25,234 nt of DNA from an uncultured Campylobacter sp. (GTDB lineage Bacteria > Campylobacterota > Campylobacteria > Campylobacterales > Campylobacteraceae). The notes under the pieces are model-generated. The model saw only the letters and a list, made by a program, of their open reading frames with translations. It made no database searches and was not told where the DNA came from. The DNA lies in contig NZ_CALIST010000030.1 in NCBI RefSeq assembly GCF_938041645.1, positions 1 through 25,234 on the forward strand. The letters are read 5' to 3'. Positions 14,142 to 22,776 of this stretch are shown piece by piece. The position numbers and the translations under genes were made by a program. Within the stretch, counting starts at the first letter, position 1. Every line of letters starts with the position of its first letter.

Positions 14142-16073
14142 ATGAAATTTTTTAAATTTGCGGTTTTAGCTCTAATTTTTCCGCTTGCTATGCTTTTTGC
14201 GGATACGGATTATCGCGCGGAAGCAGCGACGATAAAAGAGAAATTTGCTCAAGCGATCAAGCTTTATGTCGATGGCAATAATTCTGAGGCTAGAAAGATA
14301 ACTCAAGAGGCGTATTTTGGGCATTTTGAAAATCTAGAAGCCGGCATTCGCATAAATTTAAGTCAGAAAAAATCCTACGATATGGAGAAGCAATTCGGCG
14401 ATATCCGTAAAGCGATCAAAGCAGAAAAGCCTCTAAATGAGATCCAAGCAATGATCGATAATCTAAATCGCGAGATTGACGAGGTTCTGCCTGTGATTGA
14501 ATCTGGTCATCGTCTCGTAGCCGAGTATCAAGACGGAGGCGACGGCAGCACTTCTGCACCAGCCTCAGGCGGGAATTCCGCAGCATCCGGCACAACTTCG
14601 CCGTGGATGAGCGTCTATACGGAATTTAAAGCTGAGCTGGATAACGCTAAAGCTGCGTTTGATAAGAAAGACACTGCTGCGCTAAAAGCTGCGCTAAATC
14701 GCGCTAAATTTGATATCTACCGCAACGAACGTCTAGAGGAGGCAGTGCGAAAATATGTCTCATCTCAGACCGATCAATCAATCCAGCAAATTATCGGAAA
14801 TCTCTTGCGCGAGGATGCGGATACAGACAAATCAAAATTTGACGAAGCGATAAACGCTCTAGATAATCTAGCGTTAAAAGCCGTAAATGATTTGCCGCAA
14901 GAAAGCTACTCCATAGCGCCGCAGACTGCGTTAGCACAAAGTGATACTAGTGAGGATGAAGGCAAGGATTTTACGCCGATTGTGCAAAATATCAAAGACA
15001 AAATGGCTAAGGTTTTGCAGCTTTACGAGAGCGGCAAGGTTGATGATGCGATCGACGAGAGCGGCAATATCTACTTTGATGAATACGAAGAGAGCGGCAT
15101 GGAAAATATCGTCGGTGCTAAAAATACTCAGCTTAAGCTGGACACCGAAGCAAGCTTTAATAAAATTTCAGCTCTTATGCGCGCGGGTGCTTCCAAAGAG
15201 CAGATTGTAGCGGCGCAAAACAAGCTATTTGATCAGCTCACCCAAAGCCTAGAGCTAACGAAGAAATCAAGTAATTGGGATCTATTTTTATACGCGTTTA
15301 TCATCATCTTGCGTGAAGGATTTGAAGCGCTCATTATCGTAGCCGCAGTCATCGCTCTACTTATAAAATCCGGCAACTCAAAGCACCTAAATATCGTTTA
15401 TAGCGCTCTTGGCGTCGCGGTTGTACTAAGTATCGCTACGGCTTACGGGCTGAATTATATCTTCGGTAGTGAAAATGCAGGACAAACGCGCGAAGTGATG
15501 GAGGGCGCGGTGATGTTAATCGCCGTAGTTCTGCTATTTTATGTGGGCTTTTGGCTTCTTTCAAATGCAAGCTCCAAAAAGTGGAGCGCCTATATCCAAG
15601 GTCAAATTTCAAACAGCCTGAGCTCGGGCGATAGCAAGATGCTTTGGTGGACGGTATTTTTGGCAGTTTATCGCGAAGGCGCAGAGACGGTGCTATTTTA
15701 TCTGGCACTACTTTTCGATGCCAAAAGTCCGGCAGCTACCAGCATGGTAGCAGCAGGCTTCGTAGCGGGTCTGGCGGCTCTTATTATAGTTTATATCGTC
15801 ATCAAAAAATTCTCGCTTAAAATCGCTATCAAGCCATTTTTCATTGCTACATCGGTCATCATATTTTATATGTCCGTCGTATTTGTGGGTAAGGGCGTGA
15901 TGGAGCTAGTCGAGGGTAAGGTATTCGTGCCTACGGTGATAGACGGGCTTCCTACGATTACGTGGATCGGATTTTATCCTTACGTCCAGAGCCTCGTGCC
16001 GCAAGCGGTGATGATCGTACTTCTAATCGCAGGAATTTTAATCTTAAAAAATAAGCAAAAAAACAAATCTTAA
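14142..16073 (+). CDS. FTR1 family iron permease
   Basis: 643 residues; the counterpart of C. jejuni Cj1658. A signal peptide (1-20) leads to a large periplasmic region (~21-375), then about seven membrane helices (~380-640). The two iron-binding REXXE motifs of the FTR1/EfeU family are REGFE at 391-395 and REGAE at 511-515. The periplasmic part looks internally duplicated: ~30-110 (IKEKFAQAIKLYVDGNNSEA) and ~283-365 (IKDKMAKVLQLYESGKVDDA) share the same helical pattern. A Ser/Gly/Thr-rich linker lies near 135-150. P19 starts 14 bases after the stop. It probably transports iron handed over by P19. Confidence 0.9.
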   Translation: MKFFKFAVLALIFPLAMLFADTDYRAEAATIKEKFAQAIKLYVDGNNSEARKITQEAYFGHFENLEAGIRINLSQKKSYDMEKQFGDIRKAIKAEKPLNEIQAMIDNLNREIDEVLPVIESGHRLVAEYQDGGDGSTSAPASGGNSAASGTTSPWMSVYTEFKAELDNAKAAFDKKDTAALKAALNRAKFDIYRNERLEEAVRKYVSSQTDQSIQQIIGNLLREDADTDKSKFDEAINALDNLALKAVNDLPQESYSIAPQTALAQSDTSEDEGKDFTPIVQNIKDKMAKVLQLYESGKVDDAIDESGNIYFDEYEESGMENIVGAKNTQLKLDTEASFNKISALMRAGASKEQIVAAQNKLFDQLTQSLELTKKSSNWDLFLYAFIIILREGFEALIIVAAVIALLIKSGNSKHLNIVYSALGVAVVLSIATAYGLNYIFGSENAGQTREVMEGAVMLIAVVLLFYVGFWLLSNASSKKWSAYIQGQISNSLSSGDSKMLWWTVFLAVYREGAETVLFYLALLFDAKSPAATSMVAAGFVAGLAALIIVYIVIKKFSLKIAIKPFFIATSVIIFYMSVVFVGKGVMELVEGKVFVPTVIDGLPTITWIGFYPYVQSLVPQAVMIVLLIAGILILKNKQKNKS

Positions 16074-16087
16074 TAAGGAGAGAAAAG

Positions 16088-16609
16088 ATGAAAAAGATTT
16101 TTTCAGGTATGTTGGCGCTAAGCCTAGCCTCTGTTATAGCAATGGCAGGAGAACATCCAATCGGCGAGCCGATTGAGCAAAATGGAATGGAGATCGCGGC
16201 AGTTTATCTTCAGCCTATCGATATGGAGCCTAAAGGCATTGATCTAGCTCCTAGCAAGGCGGACATCCACCTTGAGGCGGATATCCACGCTATTAAGGGC
16301 AACGCAAACGGATTTGGCGAGGGCGAGTGGATCCCTTACCTAAAGATCGCTTACGTGCTTAAAAACCTAGATACCGGCAAGATTCAAAAGGGAAATTTCA
16401 TGCCGATGGTAGCTAGCGACGGTCCTCACTACGGCGCCAATATCAAGATGGTAAACGGTGTAGGCAACTACGAGCTAACCTACAACATCGAAAATCCAAG
16501 CGCCAACGGATTCGGCCGCCACGCGGACAAAGCGACCGGCGTAGGCAAATGGTGGGAGCCGTTCTCGGTTAAATACACTTTCCAATACACAGGCGCTCCT
16601 AAAGAGTAA
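16088..16609 (+). CDS. p19: Periplasmic iron-transport protein P19
   Basis: 173 residues. The signal peptide MKKIFSGMLALSLASVIAMA is followed by GEHPIGEPIEQNGMEIAAVYLQ (shown in part by residues 22-40). The body matches the P19/Tp34-type family: DMEPKGIDLAPSKADIHLEADIHA, EGEWIPYLKIAYVLKN, FMPMVASDGPHYGANIKM, and GRHADKATGVGKWWEPF near the end. The His and Met residues in ADIHLEADIHA, MPMV, PHYG and GRHA are the expected copper/iron ligands. P19 is a periplasmic dimer needed for iron uptake in C. jejuni (Cj1659). It has a strong ribosome site (AAGGAGAG) and follows FTR1 by 14 bases. Confidence 0.95.
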   Translation: MKKIFSGMLALSLASVIAMAGEHPIGEPIEQNGMEIAAVYLQPIDMEPKGIDLAPSKADIHLEADIHAIKGNANGFGEGEWIPYLKIAYVLKNLDTGKIQKGNFMPMVASDGPHYGANIKMVNGVGNYELTYNIENPSANGFGRHADKATGVGKWWEPFSVKYTFQYTGAPKE

Positions 16610-16619
16610 ATCGTAGCTG

Positions 16620-16662
16620 GCTTCGCCGAGTCCGTTTTCGGCGGAGCTCTAGCGGTATTTTT
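16620..16662 (+). terminator. Hairpin after p19, putative terminator or attenuator
   Basis: GCTTCGCCGA (16620-16629) pairs with TCGGCGGAGC (16638-16647), ten pairs including one G-U, with an 8-base loop. A T-rich run (TATTTTTTAG) follows nine bases later. The stem starts about 11 bases after the p19 stop. It may reduce read-through into the downstream genes and so favour FTR1 and P19. Confidence 0.6.
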
Positions 16663-17000
16663 TAGCCGCACGCTTTAAATTTAAGGCGGTTACTTTAGCC
16701 CGTTTAAATTTAGGTGCTACGCCGCAGTCAAAGCGCATCGTTTTGCTTTGACGCGTTTAAGCTGACGAATATTTTAGGCGTCGAATGCGGCAAAATTTTA
16801 AAATTAGCGCGTCGCGAGGGTGAGACAAAACCAAAGCAATAGCGAGGCGAAATTTCTCTTTGCGGACGACTCTTATCGCTGCGAAATTTTTGCGAGCGGG
16901 TTTGAAATTTTAAAATTTACAAAACGACGTAGATTTTAAAATTTTAAAATTTAAGCGATTATAGGCGATTTATGCGCATTAGGCTCGATGAGGATTTTTG
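16663..17000. other. Gap inside the iron cluster with a second hairpin
   Basis: No gene seen. GTCAAAGC (16727-16734) pairs with GCTTTGAC (16745-16752), extended by CGC (16723-16725) and GCG (16753-16755) across one bulged A. The second half holds AAATTTTAAAATTT-type palindromes (about 16795, 16905, 16934). The DUF2318 gene has its own ribosome site (AGGA, 16991-16994). Whether a separate promoter lies here is unclear. Confidence 0.5.
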
Positions 17001-18419
17001 ATGAGTATATTTTTTTATCACATAAGCTTGGCTCTATTTCCGCTCGCGTTTTTAAGCGCGTATCTGGGCGGCAGGCGCTTTATTGGCGCATCGTTTTTGC
17101 CCGCGCTTTTAGGGGCTGCGTTTGGGGCGCTGTGCTTTAGCGCATTTGCGCGCTCGGCAAACGCCGATACAGGCAAGATCGTATTTGATGCGCTCGCACT
17201 TTTAGCGCTGCTCGCGCTACTGCTTGCGTTTAAGTTTAAGCGATTCTATCTTACCGCCTCCGTTCTTTTTGCTCTTGGTTGCGCGTATGGATTTGAATAC
17301 CGCTTCATAGGGATGAATTTTAAAATTTTCTCCGGCGAGCTGCTGGATAGCTTCAGCCTAACCAACCTCTTTATGGCGGTTTTAGGCGTGCTGGCGCTAA
17401 TTTTATTCTATTTTATTTATCACTCAGCTCTAGCGCGCGCGAGTAGAGGTGCAAAGCTGGCGTCATTCGTCATCGCGTGGGCGTTTGCCTTTATCGCTAA
17501 AATCGGCTTTTTGGGTCTTGATCTGCGCCAGGCAGACGCGCCCAAAGCGCTAGCTGCGAAGGGTTTTGAAGGGCTTTCAAACGCGATCGGCTCGTCCGAG
17601 TTTCTAAGCGTCATCGCTAAAATCATCCACTACAACAACTCCTATCTGACGCTAGCTCTTTGCCTTATAGCCGCGCTAATTGCGCTACTTACGGTATTTC
17701 GTGCGCCAAGGCGTGTACCTCGCGAAGCGGACATTATAAAATTTAGAGAGGTTAAGGCGGGCAGATTCGCCATTTTTAGAGATTTTAGCCTGATCTTATC
17801 GCTTGGGGTTTTAATCAGCTTTTTGGGGCTTTATTATATCTTGGTCGCCTCAAAACCGCCTACGATCGATGAGCCTAAGATCATCGAGCCGCAAGGCGCG
17901 GAATTCATAATTGATGCAAACATCGTAAAGGACGGCAAGCTGCACCGCTTTGCCTACGTCACCGACGACGGGCATAAGGTCAGGTTTTTTCTACTAAACC
18001 GCTTCACGGACAAATTTGCTCCGGTCGCGGTTTTTGACGCGTGCTCGATCTGCGGCGATATGGGCTATATTAAAAAAGGCGACGAGCTCATCTGCATCGC
18101 TTGCAACGTGAGGATATTTTTGCCTAGCGTCGGTAAGCTGGGCGGCTGCAATCCGATCCCGCTGGATTATAAGCTAGAGGGGCAAAATATCGTCATCGCA
18201 CTTAAAACGATCGAGGACGGCGCGTCCTATTTCTCGGAGATCGTGGATAAAAAGGTGATCGATCCGGTCAGTAGAAAAGAAATTTTAAACACCTCTAAAT
18301 TTAGCTATCTTTACTACGGACGCACCTACTTTTTCGAAAGCGAAGCGAATGCAAACGCCTTCACCGCGCACCCCGAGCGCTATGTAGATGAAAACGGCAC
18401 GCTAAAGGAGCTTAAATAA
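17001..18419 (+). CDS. DUF2318 membrane protein with a YHS-like C-terminus (Cj1660-like)
   Basis: 472 residues from the ATG at 17001; a TTG three bases earlier is less likely, because AGGA (16991-16994) is well spaced for 17001. About eight membrane helices fill residues 1-290. The DUF2318 domain follows, with cysteine pairs CSIC at 348-351 and CIAC at 365-368 and a further Cys in KLGGCNPIPL. The family is described as a predicted Fe-S or metal-binding membrane protein. Residues ~421-468 (DPVSRKEILNTS, YYGRTYFFESEANANAF, HPERYV) resemble a YHS domain whose usual cysteines are replaced. The stop overlaps the next start by one base (TAATG). Confidence 0.85.
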   Translation: MSIFFYHISLALFPLAFLSAYLGGRRFIGASFLPALLGAAFGALCFSAFARSANADTGKIVFDALALLALLALLLAFKFKRFYLTASVLFALGCAYGFEYRFIGMNFKIFSGELLDSFSLTNLFMAVLGVLALILFYFIYHSALARASRGAKLASFVIAWAFAFIAKIGFLGLDLRQADAPKALAAKGFEGLSNAIGSSEFLSVIAKIIHYNNSYLTLALCLIAALIALLTVFRAPRRVPREADIIKFREVKAGRFAIFRDFSLILSLGVLISFLGLYYILVASKPPTIDEPKIIEPQGAEFIIDANIVKDGKLHRFAYVTDDGHKVRFFLLNRFTDKFAPVAVFDACSICGDMGYIKKGDELICIACNVRIFLPSVGKLGGCNPIPLDYKLEGQNIVIALKTIEDGASYFSEIVDKKVIDPVSRKEILNTSKFSYLYYGRTYFFESEANANAFTAHPERYVDENGTLKELK

Positions 18420-19663
18420 TGTTTTTACGCATCATCAAATCCTCCATTTTGAACTCCAGGGATAGCAAAATTTTAGCGTTTTTGACCATATTTTTATCGG
18501 TCTCGCTGATCGCTTGCATGCTAAATATCACGCTAAAAATCGGCGATCAGGTCGCTAAGGAGCTACGCAGCTACGGCTCAAATATCGTAGTGCTACCGCG
18601 CTCGCAAAGCCTAAGTATCGAGATCGGTGGGCGCGAATACTCTCCGCTTAAAAACGATGATTTTTTAAAAGAGAGCGAGCTGCATAAGATCAAAGAAATT
18701 TTTTGGCGCAACAATATCACCGCCTTTGCGCCCTTTTTAACTACCCGCGCGGGAGATTACGACGTCGTGGGAACCTACTTCGAAAAGGACGTAGGCGTTA
18801 GCGATGAGCCTGATTTCAGATCGGGCGTGCGCTCGCTCTATCCGTTTTGGAGCGTAGAGGGACAGTGGGTAAAAGACGGTGCCGATGACGAGGTGCTTGC
18901 AGGAGACGGGCTTGGGCTAAAGATCGGCGATACGGTTAAGCTTGGAGATTATGAGGTTAAGGTCGTAGGAATTTTGCACGGCGCGGAGGATGAAGCCAAA
19001 AAGCTGATTGCAAATTTATCTCTGGTACAAAAGCTAACGCACAAAGAGGGTCTCATCGCCAAGGCAGAAGTTAGTGCCATGACGATCCCGGAAGACGATC
19101 TGTCCGTAAAGGCAAGAAGGAGCCTCGATAATCTAGACGCCACAGAATACGATACCTGGTACTGCTCAGCCTACGTAAGCTCCATCGCATATCAGATCAC
19201 CGAGGAGTATCCAAACGCAACTGCTAAGGCGGTGCTTAGCGTCAGCGAAGCTCAAAGCGGCATCACGAAGAAGATTCAAAATTTAATGGGCGTCGTAAGC
19301 ATTCTGTCGCTGCTGATCTCAAGCATCTGCATCACGAGCCTGCTAAGCAGCGAAATTTACAAGCGCAAAAAAGAGATCGGCTTGCTTAAGGCACTGGGAG
19401 CGAGCAACTTTATGATCTATATCCAGTTCGCCGCCGAAATTTTCGTCATCTGCGTAGCAAGCTCACTCGTGGGCGCAGTCGTGGGCTACGCGCTTAGCTG
19501 GGCGATCGCGTATCAAATTTTTGGCTCCTTTATCGGCGTCTCGCTTATGGTCTTTCCGCTTAGTATCGTCTTTGGACTTCTTATTTGCATTATCGGCTCG
19601 ATCTTGCCGCTACGCGGAGTGATCAAGCTACTGCCTGCGGAGGTGCTTTATGGTAGGAAATAA
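18419..19663 (+). CDS. ABC transporter permease, FtsX/MacB type (first)
   Basis: 414 residues; the counterpart of Cj1661. One membrane helix at ~18-40 (ILAFLTIFLSVSLIACMLNI) is followed by a periplasmic domain of about 230 residues (GSNIVVLPRSQSLSIEIGGR and after). Three C-terminal helices follow, with the FtsX motif YKRKKEIGLLKALGASNFMI near 317-336. This is the layout of MacB/LolC-type mechanotransmission permeases, which move substrates out of the periplasm or membrane instead of importing them through a channel. It ends inside the next gene (14-base overlap). AAAGGAG lies upstream of the start. The substrate is unknown; iron-related redox maintenance is inferred from context. Confidence 0.88.
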   Translation: MFLRIIKSSILNSRDSKILAFLTIFLSVSLIACMLNITLKIGDQVAKELRSYGSNIVVLPRSQSLSIEIGGREYSPLKNDDFLKESELHKIKEIFWRNNITAFAPFLTTRAGDYDVVGTYFEKDVGVSDEPDFRSGVRSLYPFWSVEGQWVKDGADDEVLAGDGLGLKIGDTVKLGDYEVKVVGILHGAEDEAKKLIANLSLVQKLTHKEGLIAKAEVSAMTIPEDDLSVKARRSLDNLDATEYDTWYCSAYVSSIAYQITEEYPNATAKAVLSVSEAQSGITKKIQNLMGVVSILSLLISSICITSLLSSEIYKRKKEIGLLKALGASNFMIYIQFAAEIFVICVASSLVGAVVGYALSWAIAYQIFGSFIGVSLMVFPLSIVFGLLICIIGSILPLRGVIKLLPAEVLYGRK

Positions 19664-20783
19664 CGGCGCGTTTTTTAGAGGCGCGATCTTTAAAAGTATC
19701 ATCAACAGCGGCATCCGCAGCTTCGTGATTTTCGTCGCGATCATGCTAGGCAGCGCGGTTTGCGCGGCGTTCGTAAATATCTACGCCGACATCGATAAAA
19801 AAGTCGCCAGCGAGTTAAACAGCTACGGCGCAAATTTAATCGTGAGCCCCGCAAATTTAGAAAATTCCCATATGGACGAAGCGGCGCTCGATGCGAAATT
19901 TGCTAAAATTACAGCTCTAAAAAGCGCGAATAAATATCTTTTCGGCAGCGCAAATTTAGGCGTCAATTCAGGCATCATCATGGGGGTAAATTTCTCCTCT
20001 CTGCGTGATACTATGCCGTTTTTGGATCTTAAAGAGGGTTCGTTTATCGGCGTAGATTTCGACGATAAAAACGCTCTCATCGGGCAGGATCTCGCCAAAC
20101 TTTTGGGCGCGAAGCTCGGCGATAGTATCGAGATCACGCCGATCGGCTCAAACGAAACGAGTAAGGTAAAGATAAAAGGCATCGTCTATGACGGGCAGAA
20201 AGAGGACGGCATGCTGCTAATCTCGCTGCCGCTGGCGCAAAAAATTTTAAATCAGCCTGCGCAGGTAAATTACGCCGAAGCGATCGTAAGCGGCGATTTT
20301 AAGCAGCTTAGCGAAATTTCAAAAAGCCTAAGCGACGGGCAGATGAGCTTCGCGCCGATCGGCAAGGTATCCAAGACCCAAGGCATCATCTTAAATAAAA
20401 TCAAGCTTTTGATGCTTCTTATCGGCATTACGATCCTTCTGATCACCTCGGTTTGCATCAACACGAGCCTTAGCTCGATCCTGCTTTCGCGGATCAAAGA
20501 GTTTGCGCTCATCCGCGCAATCGGCGCGAGCAAGCAAAATTTGCTCCACCTGATCCTGAGCGAAATTTTAACCGTCTGCGTCGCAGGCTCGCTAGCTGGA
20601 GTATTCGTGGGATACCTGCTCGCGATCTTGCTGGGGCATCTGATATTTTCAAGCAGCGTGGATTTTAGGCTAATCAGCCTCTTTGCGGCGGTCGCGCTGA
20701 GCCTGATTTTTGCGCTCGCGGCAAGCTACTATCCGATCAAAAAGGCGCTGAATCCGAATTTAGCGAATCTATTAAGGGAATGA
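19650..20783 (+). CDS. ABC transporter permease, FtsX/MacB type (second)
   Basis: 377 residues; the counterpart of Cj1662. It has the same architecture as its neighbour: one helix at ~23-43 (FVIFVAIMLGSAVCAAFVNI), a periplasmic domain starting ELNSYGANLIVSPANLENS, and three helices at the end with the motif LSRIKEFALIRAIGASKQNL near 280-299. The two permeases presumably form a heterodimer driven by the ATPase that follows. The start ATG lies within the previous gene behind GCGGAGG (19637-19643), and the stop is one base before the ATPase start region, so the three genes are translationally coupled. Confidence 0.88.
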   Translation: MVGNNGAFFRGAIFKSIINSGIRSFVIFVAIMLGSAVCAAFVNIYADIDKKVASELNSYGANLIVSPANLENSHMDEAALDAKFAKITALKSANKYLFGSANLGVNSGIIMGVNFSSLRDTMPFLDLKEGSFIGVDFDDKNALIGQDLAKLLGAKLGDSIEITPIGSNETSKVKIKGIVYDGQKEDGMLLISLPLAQKILNQPAQVNYAEAIVSGDFKQLSEISKSLSDGQMSFAPIGKVSKTQGIILNKIKLLMLLIGITILLITSVCINTSLSSILLSRIKEFALIRAIGASKQNLLHLILSEILTVCVAGSLAGVFVGYLLAILLGHLIFSSSVDFRLISLFAAVALSLIFALAASYYPIKKALNPNLANLLRE

Positions 20784-20784
20784 C

Positions 20785-21672
20785 ATGGAAATTTTAAAAT
20801 TTGAAGGCATCTGCAAATACTTCGGCGAGGTTAAGGCTCTCGATAATATCAGCTTCGACGTTTTAAGCGGCGAGTGGGTCAGCATAATGGGCCCAAGCGG
20901 CAGCGGCAAGAGCACGCTCGTCAATATCCTAAGCCTGATGGACACCCCGACCGCGGGCAGATATATCCTGGGCGGAGCCGACGCGAGCGCGCTAAATGAC
21001 GAGCAAATTTTAGAATTTCGCCGTAAAAAGATCGGCCTCGTGTTTCAGCAGTTTCACTTAATCCCCTATCTAACGGCCGTCGAAAACGTCATGCTAAATC
21101 AATACTACCACAGCTGCGTGGACGAGGACAGCGCCAAGGCGGCACTTGATAAAGTAGGGCTCGGGCACCGCATCACGCACCGCCCTAGCGAGCTTAGCGG
21201 CGGCGAGCAGCAGCGCGTCTGCATCGCTCGCGCACTCATCAATGATCCCGACATCATCATCGCGGATGAACCTACGGGCAACCTCGACGAAGCCAACGAG
21301 CGCGTGGTTTTGCAGCTCTTTCAGACGCTTCGCAGCGAGGGCAAGACGCTGCTTTTGGTCACGCACAACGAAGAGCTCGGTAAATTTGCCGACAAAGTGG
21401 TGCGCCTAAGACACGGCAAACTCGATCGAATAGAACTTTTGGATCAAAGCACGATGAAGCACAATCTCGGTTCGCAAGATAAAATTTCAGATCGCGATTT
21501 AAGCCAAAGCACTTCGCAAAGCTCTAGCGTCGAAAATTTAAAAGCGAAGAACGGCGATAAAAATTCGAGCACGAGTGAGAAAAATTCCGCTTCGCAAAAT
21601 TTAGGTGGCGAAGATCAGAGTGCCGAAAATTCTAACGGCGAAAATCAAGGTGCCAAAAATTCGGGTGCGTAA
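20785..21672 (+). CDS. ABC transporter ATP-binding protein with an Asn/Ser-rich tail
   Basis: 295 residues; the counterpart of Cj1663. The ABC domain spans 1-~220: Walker A GPSGSGKST at 36-44, Q-loop in LVFQQFHLIP (Gln88-89), signature LSGGEQQR at 137-144, Walker B IIIADEPTGNLDE at 157-169, and the switch His194. Similar MacB/LolD ATPases end near 220-235. Here a 65-75-residue hydrophilic tail follows (SQSTSQSS, NSSTSEKNSASQN, ENSNGENQGAKNSGA). Its codons are built from AAAATTC/AAAATTT words. The tail is also present, detached and eroded, at 177-383. It has no recognisable fold and may be a by-product of DNA-level repeats. Confidence 0.93.
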   Translation: MEILKFEGICKYFGEVKALDNISFDVLSGEWVSIMGPSGSGKSTLVNILSLMDTPTAGRYILGGADASALNDEQILEFRRKKIGLVFQQFHLIPYLTAVENVMLNQYYHSCVDEDSAKAALDKVGLGHRITHRPSELSGGEQQRVCIARALINDPDIIIADEPTGNLDEANERVVLQLFQTLRSEGKTLLLVTHNEELGKFADKVVRLRHGKLDRIELLDQSTMKHNLGSQDKISDRDLSQSTSQSSSVENLKAKNGDKNSSTSEKNSASQNLGGEDQSAENSNGENQGAKNSGA

Positions 21673-22241
21673 AATTTAGCTTGCATGATGAAAAATAAAG
21701 CTACGTTAAAATTTAAAAATTTCACCGCCCGCCCGCGCTCTTTTTGGATTCGCACAAAGCTCGAGCATGCAGGTGCGGCTCTTTGCTGCGCGCGTCCCGT
21801 CGAAGCTATTTGCCTCAAAAGATCAAGCGCCGATGCGACGCCGAGCGGAGTGGGGAAAAATTTTAAAAGCCAAAATTTAAAAAGTCTAAATTTTAAAAAC
21901 CGAAACGCTACGGGCACAGATTTCGACGCGGATCGCAACATACGCCTAGGCGTGGGTCACGATATAAATTTCCGCCCAGATCGCGCCGTAAATTTTAAAA
22001 TTTCAAACGCAAATTTAAAGGCCGATTTAGCGCGCTCGAAGGCGGGTTTTAGATGATAAAATTTTTAAATTTAAAAGTTGCTGCCGCCGTGTTCGCGCTA
22101 CTGCTCGCAGGCTGTGACGGATGGAAGCACCATCTAAGCAGCGACGGTACCTCGCTTGCCTCCAAGTTCAACCCCTCCGAGCGCACTTTAAAGATCGAGG
22201 GCAACGACAAGCCGTTCGTGCTGTTTTTCTACACCAGCAGC
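21540..22241 (+). repeat. Right, intact copy of the duplicated block
   Basis: It covers the end of the ATPase tail, the 380-base spacer 21673-22052 and the first ~63 codons of the lipoprotein. The matching block is at about 177-1173, in direct orientation and about 21 kb away. The spacer contains a 123-codon frame (21685-22056) whose stop overlaps the lipoprotein start, and a 98-codon minus-strand frame. I do not call either as a gene, because comparison of the copies shows mostly amino-acid-changing differences in the plus frame. Two AAATTTTAAAATTT-like palindromes are present. Confidence 0.75.
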
Positions 22242-22547
22242 TGCGGCGCATGCAAAGCCCAAGTACCCGTGCTAAACGAGCTGCAAGCTAGCGGCGACGC
22301 GCTGATTATCGGCATTCTAGGCGACGGTAAAGGCCTAGAAGCCGACGCCGTGGTCGCTCGCGAAAAGGGGATAAAATTCCCAAGCGTCAGCGGCGCGAGC
22401 TCGGTGAAATACTTTGAAACCATCGTAGGCGGCATTTTCGGCACCCCCACGTCGGTGATTTACGATAAAAACGGCAAAGCGGTCAAAAAGCTCATCGGCC
22501 TCTACCCCAAATCCGCCTTCGAAACGCAGCTGAAGCTTATGAATTAA
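22053..22547 (+). CDS. Thioredoxin-like (TlpA family) lipoprotein
   Basis: 164 residues. A lipoprotein signal with lipobox LLAGC (Cys21) is followed by a linker and a thioredoxin fold: FVLFFYTSSCGACKAQVPVL with the redox motif CGAC at 64-67, and a cis-Pro loop GTPTSVIYDKNGKAV near 143-157. It likely acts as a periplasmic membrane-tethered thiol reductase. In C. jejuni the corresponding cluster ends with two such genes (cj1664, cj1665); only one is found here, plus the truncated copy at 987-1181. The start is behind GAAGGCGG (22037-22044), with a longer spacing than usual. Confidence 0.9.
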   Translation: MIKFLNLKVAAAVFALLLAGCDGWKHHLSSDGTSLASKFNPSERTLKIEGNDKPFVLFFYTSSCGACKAQVPVLNELQASGDALIIGILGDGKGLEADAVVAREKGIKFPSVSGASSVKYFETIVGGIFGTPTSVIYDKNGKAVKKLIGLYPKSAFETQLKLMN

Positions 22548-22696
22548 CGAGTGGATTTGATGCAGCCGGTTTTACGGCGGCGGATCGCAAATGCCCACTA
22601 GAATGACACTTCGAGTTTAAAATTCTTTTCAACTTACAGATGCCTTTGCGTTTAAATTTCAAAATTTAGGCGCGCAGCGGATTTAAGTATTCGCCG

Positions 22697-22710
22697 AGTT
22701 TTGCTAAAAT
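22697..22710 (+). promoter_or_regulatory. Putative promoter of the tannase-like gene
   Basis: AGTTTTGC-TAAAAT, with the -10 box at 22705-22710, is nearly identical to the ccsBA promoter. It lies about 67 bases before the start at 22777, whose ribosome site AAAGGA is at about 22763-22768. The rest of the 229-base gap (22548-22776) holds no gene; a short GCCG/CGGC stem follows the lipoprotein stop. Confidence 0.45.
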
Positions 22711-22776
22711 TAGCTTTGTCACTAAGCTGCTTAAAGGGCTAAAAAGTGGCAACATCAAAATAGAAAGGATACTTCA

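Noticed and set aside
21685..22056. 123-codon plus-strand frame between the ATPase and the lipoprotein, overlapping the lipoprotein start by four bases
   Set aside because: Its equivalent at 396-647 is truncated. Differences between the copies are mostly amino-acid-changing, and the C-terminal half is made of AAATTT words. No family is recognisable.
177..22241. A mobile element bounded by the two direct repeats
   Set aside because: The interior is core metabolism and respiration, with no transposase, integrase or target-site pattern, and the repeats are explained by partial duplication of an operon end.
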